A DNA stretch of 64,000 nucleotides from Sipunculus nudus. Taxonomy: Eukaryota > Annelida > Sipuncula > Golfingiida > Sipunculidae. Positions 20,086-31,500 of the stretch are shown here, one piece after another. Positions within the stretch are counted from its first letter, which is position 1. Every line of letters starts with the position of its first letter. A program made the position numbers and the translations under genes. Under the pieces are notes generated by a model, which worked only from the letters and a program-made list of their open reading frames with translations, had not been told where the DNA came from and made no database searches. Location: positions 61,635,676 to 61,699,675 of the forward strand of contig CM049316.1 of assembly GCA_026874595.1 (NCBI GenBank), read 5' to 3'.

Positions 20086-22010
20086 AGGTGGCTCCACCAG
20101 TCTGCAGAAACTAATAAAAACACTTAATGGTCAATATCCATGCAAAAAATCATGGTGATCTCTGCATTAGTTGTTCAGATACTTCAGTTTTTGTATCAAA
20201 TTGTCCATTATTCTAAGGGATACTTCGGAGTCCTATAGCTTGAAGGATATGGGTAACAGAGACCTAATTTCAAGTTTCCACAGGCACCTTTCATGGGCCT
20301 CCTTGCATGACAAGAATGAAGATTCTAGGTCCAGTTGTTGCGATTTGTACCCTGTTGACAGATAACCACATCTTTAAAGGTCTCAAAAAAAAGAAAAAAA
20401 TTCGTAAAAATTTGAAAAAAAATAGAGGTGGCACACCCAGTCTGCAGAAACTGATGGAACAGCTCATGATCAATATGTATGCCGAAAATCATGACCATCA
20501 GTGTTGTAGTTATTGAAATACTGCAGTTTTTGTATCAAATTTTCCATTATTCTGGGGGGGGGGGGGGTTATTTTGGACCCATACAGCTTAAAGAATATGG
20601 GTAACAGAGACCTAATTTCAAGTTTCCATGGAGACTTTTCATGGGTCTCCCTGTGTGTCAAGAATGAAGATTCTTGGTCCAGTTTTTATGATTTGTGCCC
20701 TGTTAACAGATGTTCATATCTTTAAAGGTCTCAAAAATACAGAAAAATTTCGTAAAAAAAAACGAACAAATACAGGTGGTGCCACCAGTCTGCAGAAACT
20801 TATGAAACACTCCATGATCAATATCCATGCAAACAATTATGGTTATCTCTGCATTAGTTGTTCAGATACTTTAGCTTTTGTATCAAATTTTCCATTATTC
20901 TGAGCTGTACTTTGGAGTGCCATAGCTCAAAGAATATGGGTAACAGAGACCAAATTTCAGGTTTCCATGGAGACTTATCATGGGTCTCCCTGTGTGTCAA
21001 GAACGAAGATTCTAGGTCCAGTTGTTACGATTTGTACCCTGTTGACAGATAACTACATCCTTAAAGGTCTCAAAAATGGAGAAAACAATTCGTGAACATT
21101 GAAAAATACAGGTGGCGCCACCAGTCTGCACAAACTGATGAAACATCTCATGATCAATATGTATGTTGAAAATCATGACCATCAGTGATGTAGTTAATGA
21201 GATATTGAAGTTTTTGTATGAAATTTTTGACTATTCTGGGGGGTAATTTTGGGCCCCATAGCTCGAAGGATATGGGTAACAGAGACCTAATTTCTGGTTT
21301 CCATGGAGACTTTTCATAGGTCTCTCAGTGTGTCGAAAATGAAGATTCTAGGTCCAGTCGTTACGATTTGTGCCACGCTAACAGATGACAGCATCCTCAA
21401 AGGTCTCAAAAATAGAGGAAAAAATCGTAAAAAATCAAACAGTACAGGTGGCGCCACCAGTCTGCAGGAACTGATCGAACATCTCATGATCAATATGTAT
21501 GCCAAAAATGAAGACCATCAGTGATGTAGTTATTGAAATATTGAAGTTTTTGTATGAAATTTTTTACTATTCTGGGGGGTACTTTGGGGCCCCATAGCTC
21601 GAAGGATATGGGTAACAGAGACCTAATTTCTGGTTTCCAAGGAGATTTTTTTAATGGACCTCTCAGTGTGTCAAGAATTAAGATTCTAAGTCCAGTCTTT
21701 ATGATTTGTGCCTTGTTAACAGATGTTCACATTTTTAAAGGTCTCAAAAATAGAGAAAAAAATTCGTAAAAAATCGAAAAATACAGGTGGCGCCACCAGT
21801 CTGCAGGAAGTGATGTAACATCTCATGATCAATATGTATGCCAAAAATCATGACCATCAGTCAAGTAGTTAATGAGATATTGAAGTTTTTGTATGAAATT
21901 TTTGACTTTTCTGGGGGGTACTTTGGGGCCACATAGCTCGAAGGATATGGGTAACAGAGACCTAATTTCTGGTTTCCAAGGAGATTTTTTATGGACCTCT
22001 CAGAATCCCA
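20086..22010 (+). repeat. family C tandem array, six units of about 340 bp
   Basis: The units begin at 20086, 20426, 20774, 21110, 21446 and 21785, each with AGGTGGCGCCACCAGTCTGC or a one- to three-base variant. Each carries GGATATGGGTAACAGAGACC and GAAGATTCTAGGTCCAGT. Later units are closer to each other than to the first two. Poly-G runs (for example near 20563) sit at the same place in each unit. The short open frames across the array are repeats of one another, not genes. Confidence 0.85.
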
Positions 22011-22135
22011 AGTTACAAGGTTCTAGGTCCAGCAGTTACGATTTGTGCCTGGTTAACGGACGGACAGACGGACAGACGGACGACGGACAAAGAGTGATCG
22101 CTATAGCTCAGATGACTTTCAGTCAGCTGAGCTAA

Positions 22136-23765
22136 AAATCATTCTAGTAACCTTGAACAAAGGCCACCTAAGAATAATTTTTGTGCAATGTTTCAGAAGA
22201 TATAATTGAAATAATAATTTTGTAGAAGAACACTACTGCAGTCCTCAGTTTGAAAAAGACATAATAATGGCCATAAGACCAACTAAAGCTTTTCACAACT
22301 CAACCAAAAATCAACAGTATTCTCAGTATATAACAGTTAACTCAGTATATTCTGATATGATTTAAAGAACCATGTCCTAGGATATTTCTTTTGAAAAATT
22401 GAACAATTCAACTTGACAGTTTCATTATTAAGCTGAAATCAGCTAAAATTATGAGGTTATTTAACCATAAAAAACAGGTCAATGTAGGTGGCACCACAAA
22501 ATCTGCAACTTCAAATATGAGTCATGTGACCAACATTTGCACAATACTTGGTAATGCTAGGTTCTGTCATTTCTGAGATTACTATGTCAGTATGCTTACT
22601 TGGCCAAATAACTAAGTTCAAATTTGTGCAACCATTTGAACAAACTTGAGAAGGCTTGCCTCTGGGATGATTGTAAAATATTGAACAATTATGCTGGACT
22701 GTTTACAAGAAGAAGACTTTTAAAGGTTTTTCAGCCTTTTCCCTATAAAATTTAAGTAAATGCGGATAACAAAAAAAGAAGCTGAATCCCACAACATTTG
22801 ATATGTGACAGATTATTGCATTAAATCTGGGGATGGTAGCTCCTGCTATTCCTGAGAAATTATGGGTTAATATACAGATGACCAATGACCTCCGTACAAA
22901 AAGTCAATGCAGGTGGCGCCACCAATACCTGAATTTCCAATATGACTCATGTGACCAACACTGGCATTAAATTTGGTGATGATAGCTACGGCCGTTTCTG
23001 AGACTGTCATTTTAGTATGCTTTTTTGGACAGATGACTAAGTTCAACTTACTGTAACTCGGCCAAACTTCACCCAAATTTAACCATTTGAACAAACTTGA
23101 GAGAGCTGGTATAAGATATTATTTCTGTGAAATATTGAACAATTTTGCTTGACCGTTTTGGAGGAGAAGATTTTAAACAGTTTTTTAGCTTTTTCTCTAT
23201 AAAATCTAAGAAAATGCGGAGTTTTTCAGATGGCTAATTTTTTGCATTAAATTTCATGATGCTAGCTCCAGTCGTTGTAAAATATTAAACAAATTAGCCT
23301 CAGTTGTGTCCTTCAAAAATGTTTTGCAGGTTTATAACTCATATAGGAAAATACAGAAAAATGGCTAAGTTAAGCTTCCCATAACTTGGCTTAAAATCAC
23401 TGAACCAAAACCATTTGAACAAACTTGAATTATCAACATCTAAGGATAATTAATGTGTGAGATTTAAGAATCCAGCCCAGTGGTTTTTGAGAAGATCTTT
23501 GTAGCCACTGAGCTAAAATGGGCTGTCATGGCATATGACTAAATTCAGCTTCCCATAACTCAGCCAAAAGTCACTGAACTGAGACCATTTGAACAAAATT
23601 CAGAAAGCAATACCCTAAGATCATTTCTGTGCAATATTAAACAATTTGGCCATATGGTTTCAGAGAAGAAGTTTTCAAGATAGTATGGGTTAAGGTAAAT
23701 GTAAAGACAACGGACGCCGGACGCCGCCACACCATCGCATAAGCTCACAGGTTCGCTAAAAAGAG
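22136..23765 (+). repeat. family D degenerate tandem repeats
   Basis: GGTGGCACCAC near 22486 and GGTGGCGCCACC near 22914 each open a unit with TATGASTCATGTGACCAACA, giving a period near 430 bp. The phrase AACCATTTGAACAAACTTGA recurs at least four times. The right end has GGACGCCGGACGCCG and then ATAAGCTCACAGGTTCGCTAAAA, which looks like a collapsed version of the terminal hairpins of families A and C. The left end is unclear and may abut or be cut by family C. Confidence 0.55.
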
Positions 23766-23933
23766 GACTAAACCTACCCCAGTTTGTACCATTAAAGTCA
23801 ATATTTTCATTAGGTTTTTAAACCATTACAGATTTTGTATCCCTCTCCCTTAAACTCCTCCCTTTGCATTTTGTGCCTCAGCCATGCTGTTACGCACCTT
23901 CCCTATACATGAGCCCCCCTGTGCTCTACAATA

Positions 23934-24370
23934 CTGTGGTTGGCTTTATATTCGCGAGGCTGAAATTTCGCGATTTTTCCATTTTTAATGTTTTGCGAGG
24001 GTTTCATTTTCGCGATCTCACAAGAACCTACTAGTATATCAAATCTTTGGCAAAACCATATACCTTTGTGTTTTATAAATTGAGAATAGGTCATAGGTTA
24101 GTGACATTTCCTTATATAATGATGGGCCAGTACACACAGCATAGGTGGTTTAGTTCAAATTTAAGGTTTAAATTTCCCTATACCTGCAAGGATGTAATTT
24201 ATTAAAAAATTCTCTCTGTTCTAACCTATTACCATACAAGTATTGATTACACTAAATAAGAAGAACATTCTCAATTGGCCGATTATTCCTGAGGGTTTCA
24301 TTTTCGCGATTATTTCCCATTCGCGAATATCGCGAAATTAAAACCCTCGCGAACAAAAAGGCAACCACAG
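23934..24370. mobile_element. TA-flanked MITE rich in TTTCGCGA words
   Basis: Imperfect terminal inverted repeats of about 40 bp (CTGTGGTTGGCTTT...TTCGCGAGG at the left, the complement of CCTCGCGAA...GCAACCACAG at the right) are flanked by TA on both sides. TTTCGCGAT-type words recur subterminally at both ends. The TA target suggests a Tc1/mariner-like mobiliser. It carries no gene. Confidence 0.75.
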
Positions 24371-24566
24371 TATCTATCCACCCCTGATAGTTATAACAGG
24401 CACTGCATGGTATACTGGGTAAATCACAGAAAATCCAAGATTTACTAATGAAAGAAAGATCATGTGAAATATAATGTTGCTGGTAATATTTTCCATGGAG
24501 TGTAGTGCTTTATGATAAATTGTTGTTATAAGTGCAAGAGTTTAACAAGCTTGCACAGAGCCTAAT

Positions 24567-24798
24567 TTAAAGGAGCCCAATCACCTGTAAAGCATGTTGA
24601 ATTGACATGAAAAATAGCTTCTTCCCTTTCAAATTAATCTGTACCTGCCAAAAAATTGCCTTGGCAACATTTGCATTTCTCCTGTAAACAAGTGTTAAAA
24701 AGAGTGGACCGGGCACAATCACAGGTGTCAGCATAAACAAAACTGAACTGATATTGAGAAGAACAGGCATAATATTGTTCCTGATTATGCCCCTTTAA
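24567..24798. mobile_element. family F MITE, compact copy (232 bp)
   Basis: TTAAAGGAGCCCAATCACCTG at the left faces GATTATGCCCCTTTAA at the right. Both ends match those of the interrupted copy at 15963-17450. Confidence 0.6.
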
Positions 24799-27737
24799 TT
24801 TGGAATCATCCTCAGTATATAAATCAGACTGACTCTTTTACAAAGAAACTGATTAGGTAAGAATTAAACCATTAATCAATATTTTTCCTCCAATATTTCT
24901 TTTCTTTATACAGAAATCAAGCAAAATGATCATTTAATTTTAAATTAAGCCAAAACTTGTTTCATGTCTGAAAACTGGAACTAAAATGAGATGTAAAGCA
25001 AATTAAATGCATTTAATCAAATTTCTATTATTTAATTAAATACAAAAATAATCTAGTTAATAAAAACTATAGTCAAGTCAATTAAACTTATAGAGAAAGC
25101 AAGAACATATCATTCGTGCAAGTCTATATTAAGTTTTTAAGAACCAATCATCTGAAAGCTTGTGGGAGGTGGCTGAAAGGTAAAACATGTTTCAACACTG
25201 ATACCACACTGAATATACAAGAACGAGCTTGAATAATCTAAAAGCCAACGCTTACCTTATTTTCATTTTGATGCTGCTTGTGGTCTAATTATCTTGCCGG
25301 TTATTTATCAGAACTTAACTATTTATTCAGAGGGTCTTCAATCTAAATTGATTTCTCTTTGCCGAGTCAGTAAATTAACTTTTTAAAGACTCGTGGCAAT
25401 CACTGCAAGAAGTATCAGAAATGAACTCAAGAACTAGACCAGGGAAATCATTCTCCTTTACATAATGAATTGATAATCTTAAGTTAAAAATTTTTTTTTC
25501 AAATCTTGTTTCACTATTAGAGCTATGACGTCTATGATATAACTATTAGTGGTAGGAAGCAGTTGCAATTTAATCATATGTGATGACTGACAGATAAAAA
25601 ACAACCGATGATCTAATTACTGTGTTAAGTTAGCTTGAGGATAACAGTACCGCAAGGGATATTGTGATCTAGATAAAGCTGAGAATAATTCAGAAATGAC
25701 AGCTGTTATTTATGGACATTTCTACATCAAACATGGCAGTAACATAAACTGTGAATTTGAACTTATAAAGTTGTGGGCTATGTAACATCCAAACTAAATG
25801 CATTAATTTTGTTTGATAAAACACATGACACCTATAAGAAACACTGACATCATAAACCTCTCAATTTCATCAAGATATTAAATATATGTGAAGAATTTAA
25901 AATTAAAATCTCGAAAGATAACTACTGAAGAAAACAAGAGCACCATATGAGTGCATAACATGCCTGCATGGCACAAGTCTTGTGACCTTTGACCTCATTA
26001 AATATGCACAGATTTTTCTTGGGAATCAAGCGCAGGTGTATATATATTTCCTTATTGGTTAACATTCACAGCAAGTTTCAGCAAAATCCATCAAAATCCT
26101 TGTATGTAACTGTGGTTGTACCACAGACTGGTGACCTCTGACCTGAATAAATCTGGCATATTTTGCACATTTACTGGTAAATATTTTACTAGTGATTTTT
26201 ATGAAAAACCATTACTATATTCCTAGTAAGAAATCAAAGTGACACCAACAGTTAATAGATAAATTGACACAAAAATGTTGCTGAATCCATAAAACAACAT
26301 TTTTTATGAACATATTTATAATAAAAAGTAATAAAGAAGAATTAACACTTGAAACACTTTTTCAAGAGGATGAAATGTATTCTTGCAGACTGGCAACAAA
26401 TACAGGGTGCACGAGTGAATTACTTACTTAAGGCTTAATTGGTATCGTAGTTGAACATTGCAACAAACAAATTAACAAACTGAATCTTACCTCAGAATAA
26501 TGCCTCTGAGACGAACATCATAAACTAATGTCTCTTTCACTGATGCTCAATCTATATTAGTTACATTTCTCACCTGTAAGGTATACCATAAGGTATACAA
26601 TTATTGGATGCCTCTAGCATGATGGGTAAAATGGAGCACACCTGCACATAATAACGTTCCTAACATAATTCCTAGCCCATTGCAATACCTGTACAGGTAT
26701 GCAACTCAAACAGGTGTGCACATATATACAGAAAGCTCCACACATGATGAAGTAAAAAATTCAACATGATATAATAGAATTTATACCATGCTATAAAGTA
26801 TATTGTCGATATACCCATCATATCTGCACTGCTGTTATAATGATGCATCCCAGGTTTCAGCAAAGATGGCACAGATATGAAGTTAACTTTTTATACAGGT
26901 AAACAGATGACGTTCTCCATTTATAATAGCTTCAACCTTACCGAGTAACATCGTTAAAAAACAATGTGACGGTTATATGTATTATATATTACAGGGGCTG
27001 GGACCTAATGCTGGTTTTGCCACACATCATTAATTAAGCACATAAACCATAAAGTTTTAGCAGCTGTAATGAACTTAAAGTTCACAGGGAGTGACATTTG
27101 TCATACAAATACAAGTCCAAGGCATCCATGCATGAGTTTCAGCAGCTGAAAAACATATATAAAGTGCAGGTATGAGTGATAGTTATTGTACATATATAAT
27201 AGGAGCTGCATCCAAGCATACTCTTGATAAATTTTGCGTTACCTTTTTTCTACACTCACACAAGGCCAGGCAATTACATGGTTTATTTCAGCAGTATGGC
27301 AGAGTGGCTTGAGTTGTCCATTGTGTGTATGCCTCCTGAAGCGAACATCCAAATATAACTCAATATGAAGCGAGGTAAAAGTAATCCTTGCTCCTATTAA
27401 ACATGTACACCTGACATAATTATTGTAATGCACTGCGTGACTAGAATTAATTTCCATCATTGGTACATTTTGTTCAGGTTAATTTCAGGTCAATCACCAA
27501 TAATCTTCAGAACAGCATTTGTGACTGAAGAGAAGGTTTTTCAAAACCTGAAAGAGAACTCCTAAAACACATTCCCTGAAGAGAAATGTCCAGTTTACAG
27601 ACATGCCTCTGTGCTATAATGTTTATGGTAGTACACCTGAGGGCATTTAAATCTGACTGGATTTCTGGATTGGAGATAACTGCCTCCATTTTTTAAATGC
27701 TAGCTTAACTAAGTATATATACATCTAATGATCTACA
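24799..27737. other. AT-rich stretch; no gene seen
   Basis: A degenerate repeat of roughly 150 bp lies at about 25960-26180, with TGACCTTTGACCT near 25983 and TGACCTCTGACCT near 26135. A short duplication GGTATACC/AAGGTATAC lies near 26580. TTTATT near 27282, read on the minus strand as AATAAA, could be a poly(A) signal of the gene upstream, but this is weak. Confidence 0.4.
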
Positions 27738-28075
27738 GAATTCAATTCCAGTTTTTGGACTACATGGCAGGGAAATATCACACACTTCCTTTCATGTTAT
27801 ATCCTGATGTTAACCAGGTCCGGTGACTACTGCACCTGCAGGCCCTGGGTACACGTGTAATTACCCCCACTGCTGGGTCATGCTACGAGGAACCCCTGAA
27901 ATGTGCACTCCCTTGTGGGTGAAACACAGCTGTTGGGCATGGTTTTCCCATTAAGCCTGCAGAGCCCTCAACCTGGGTAGGGACTGACCGTGAAAAATCT
28001 TACAACCTCAGATGAGGTTCAAACTCATGATCTCCCAGCTTTAAGTCCTGTGCTCCACCTCTGAGCCACAGAAGC
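27738..28075 (-). mobile_element. tRNA-derived SINE, copy 1
   Basis: Read on the minus strand, a tRNA-like head starts at about 28075 (GCTTCTGTGGCTCAGAGG), with an A-box-like TGGCTCAGAGGTGG and a B-box-like GAGTTTGAACCTC about 45 bp on. The body (CACGGTCAGTCCCTACCC...) and tail match the copy at 29745. It lies 350-690 bp past the stop of the minus-strand gene and may be inside its 3' UTR. Confidence 0.75.
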
Positions 28076-28424
28076 TGTTCTCCCCAACTGTTTTAAAAAG
28101 CCAAATAATATATGACTTAATACCTCCTATAGAATACATCACAGAATGATTGAGTACTTTCCCTACTGATAACCAGGATATATCATTATTGAGCTGGCAC
28201 TGTTGTTATAAAACAAACCTCAAGAGACAAGCAAGAAAGGGAACCTGTGAAATTAATCTGCCTGAAATCGACCAAGGCAACTTCATTATTTTATCTGCTG
28301 GTAATCTATACATAACACAGTTCCCTGTCTGTAAACCCCTCTTAGCAGCTATATTCTTGTGTCCCAAAGGAAGATTCAGAGTACATTAATACTTCTGAAT
28401 GCATTAAGAGATCATAATTTTTTT

Positions 28425-28511
28425 TTATGTGTACCACATAACAGTATTTTCAGGGAAGCAAGAACTTAAAGCATCTCTGTCGCTCAAAATCTGTTCTGAA
28501 AGCTTCACTCT
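28425..28511 (-). CDS. host gene exon 10 (terminal)
   Basis: A strong acceptor (TTTATTTTTTATTGACTCTCAG) is followed in phase 0 by RVKLSEQILSDRDALSSCF and FPENTVMWYT, then TAA. This frame is the only one of the three that keeps phase with exon 9 and ends cleanly. Confidence 0.78.
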   Translation of the reverse strand, partial: RVKLSEQILSDRDALSSCFPENTVMWYT

Positions 28512-31500
28512 CTGAGAGTCAATAAAAAATAAAGCAAAGCTGATTTGAACTTTGTTAACTATCATGAACAATATTTGTTGAGTCTGGAAATTAGACAAAC
28601 ACAACACAGGTAAGTTATGACAGAGGTATTTAATAGGATATAATTTCTCCAAGGAAAAAAAACCCACACTATATTTAAGATGAGTTTTGATTCAAGGTTT
28701 TGTGTTAAAGATTTATGTTAGACCCATTTGTCCCGTCAGGCAAGTAGGAACCCACTTTTGGTTGCCCTACCACCATTTTCTGGAACTTTAACTTGCCTGG
28801 GGCAAGTGGTTTACTGTATAATTGAGCCCTGCAGACAGTTTGTAACTTGCCAAGTTGATGCAGGGGCAGCCAGAGACCAATTCTTGCTGAGTATGCTGTA
28901 TGTTTCCTTGTGATTTCTGGGAGATGAAAAAGCAGGCATGGTGTTGTCTGTCACATATTATAATTTAAAGTTTACACAAAAGCAAGAGATGGGATGGAGG
29001 CATTCTCTGTGAAAATAAGAAATAGGGGAAGTAAAATCATCAAAGTACATCATCACTGGAGACACTGTATGCTGGCCGGGTTCACTGTTTACTGTGTTCC
29101 CTTATGGCTCTGCTAATGGATTATCTTTGTGAATCATAATGCCCTGGTAAGGGAGTGTTACTGTGAACATACCAAACAATTTATTGTTATTTTCAGCTAA
29201 AATCAGATTAAATACTTTTCATAATCCGAAATCAGATTTACCTTTCATGATCGGAAGTCAGATTTACTTTCTCATAGAACAAAGCATTAACTTACCTCAC
29301 TGAGACCATATTGACAGTCAGAGAGATATGCAAATAAACTGCCTGCAAGTTTTTTGACATGCAAAAAACTTGTTTGTAACTACAAGTTGCATGTTACATC
29401 ACAATGAAGACTGTATCATTAACAATTACAGGTCAAATGTGATCAAGACTACAGAGCAGTGGCATATTTTAAAGATGGCAGTCATACAGTGCTGCAGCAA
29501 AATCAGCTAAAGCTGACAGGCTTAACCTCCATCATTATTTTATCAACATACCATGCATTTATTCACAATTTGGGTCATCTTCTTCAGTTCCAAACAAGAA
29601 ATATCTGGTAACTGACTATAAGTCAATTATCCAGCATAATATAACAGTCGCAAGAATGACTATGAATAGTTGGTTTTAAAGATTCTTTTATGGATGTAAT
29701 TTTCTTTAATGCCGTCTTATTTAATTCTTAATCTACGTATGTGTACCTGCAGAGTTTCATATTGGTTCTGGGCTACATGACAGGAGGGTAGCACTCACTT
29801 CCATGTTGTTTTGTATCCTGGTGTCACCCCAGTGTCTACGGCACCTGGGTGTCCTGGGTGTGTAATGATCGTTTATGTTGGGGCATAACATGGGAGGAAC
29901 CCCCCCAGAGACACAACTGTTTGTGAGTGACACATGGCTGTGGGGCACAGCCTTCCCATTAAGCCTGCACAGCGCTCACCCTGGGTGGGGGCTGACTGTG
30001 AGAAGTCTCACCACCCATCGAATCAGATTTGCGCTCACAACCTCCTGGCCCTGAGTCTGAAGATCTACCACTAGATCACAGAGGCCAGTTACTAAGAACA
30101 GTTACTATAAAAAAAGTTTATAGTTTATAGTTATAGTTTATGCTACTTTGAAAATGATCACTGCCAGGTGAAAGCTCAGGGTTACAATCAACTTGGGATA
30201 ATTTCAATCTCGCAGATTTAAATCAAACTCAATCATGAAAATTTAAGGTTCATTGTCAAAGGAATAATGTGAAAATAATGGAAGGTGAATGGTTAATCAT
30301 AATCATGAATAGTGACAGGTTTGATTGATCAATAATTAATGAACAACTGGTGATTTTAGTTAAACCCAACCTGCAGACAATTATAAATGCATCTGGATGT
30401 CTGTTAATTAAGAAAACATAAATACTGACAAGCGAACTTTGTATCCTGAAATACAGTACTGGTACAAAATACTAACAGATACTCTTGTAAACATTGGTCT
30501 TATTTTATTTTTAAATTTTTAATGTAAATTTCTGAGTAACAAATGCTTTTCAAATATTTTAACAAATCTTTTTTTTTTACTGATTTAATGTAAATGCGTT
30601 GGCAAAAACAAATTTAAAACTGTATTATGTTATCTGATAATTTTTGTTATAAATATTACTCTTCAAAACAATTAAAGTATACCGGTAATATTGCACTTGA
30701 AAGTTGCACCAGCATTTCAGAATACTCTCTAAAACAGCATGTGGTTAGAATAATTAGATATATATCCAGGAGATCAGGGCTTTTAATAGGAAGAATATTT
30801 GAGGAGTCTGGGATGCTTAGGAAAATTCTTTTTTGGAGTCCCACCAGAGTTTAGAGGGTTCGAGGTGGAGATAATTTGTGTCCAATTTGAAGGCTTTTGA
30901 AACATTGCATCTTTTTCATATTTTATGTAATTATTCATCATATCATTATATGATTAGAAATTATGTCATTATATGAGAATATGCTTATAGTGAAATGTAA
31001 GCCTTGGTTATGAGCTTGGTGTTTACACCACTAACAGTTTCGTTTGGGGCAGCCAGTACAAATTCCTAAAGCCAGAAATTCACGCATCCAATCAGATGCT
31101 TGGATTCTCATCCCATAAGATGTTATAAGATTAAGATTATTATATAATTGAAAATTGATGCAGACCAAATAATATTTAAATCTTCTCATCCATTATTGTG
31201 CCACCATCTAATGAAGGATACAAGATGACCTTCTTTTTAAACTAGAATACGGGTAGTCGACAAGCGACTACTTGTATCCGCCTAAATCAGAGTGGAACGG
31301 GTGAAGTGTTGCATATTAGCATGGATGTCTGCAGCCAAATTGTGTATGTAGGTTGCGCTACCTACGAAAAAATCCAGAAAGCTCTATACACATGCAAAAC
31401 TTTGGCCCAATCGGTCAAACGGTTCCCAAGATATGAGCTTGGATATCTGCTGCATAAACTAGAATGCAGGTGGCGCCAGCTGTCATAAAATCAAGAGAGC

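Larger units (their letters stand above)
18722..22135 (+). mobile_element. family C tandem-repeat element, interrupted by a B element
   Basis: The left end AACAAGTGACCCATGGGTCA contains the palindrome at 18732-18745, followed by the subterminal repeat GCTCAGCTGACTG (18750-18762). The right end is a hairpin at 22104-22133 (TAGCTCAGATGACT, loop TTC, AGTCAGCTGAGCTA) holding the exact 13-bp complement of that repeat, then a run of A. A GGACAGACGGACAGACGGAC tract precedes the hairpin. A B element occupies 18909-20077. The bases before it (CTCAAAAATAGAGAAAAAT) are the tail of a C unit that resumes after it. Without B the element is about 2.2 kb. Confidence 0.72.

Noticed and set aside
19325-22020. 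CRISPR-like appearance of regularly spaced palindromes
   Set aside because: Units are 280-340 bp and the sequence between dyads is itself repeated, not unique spacers; the genome is animal.
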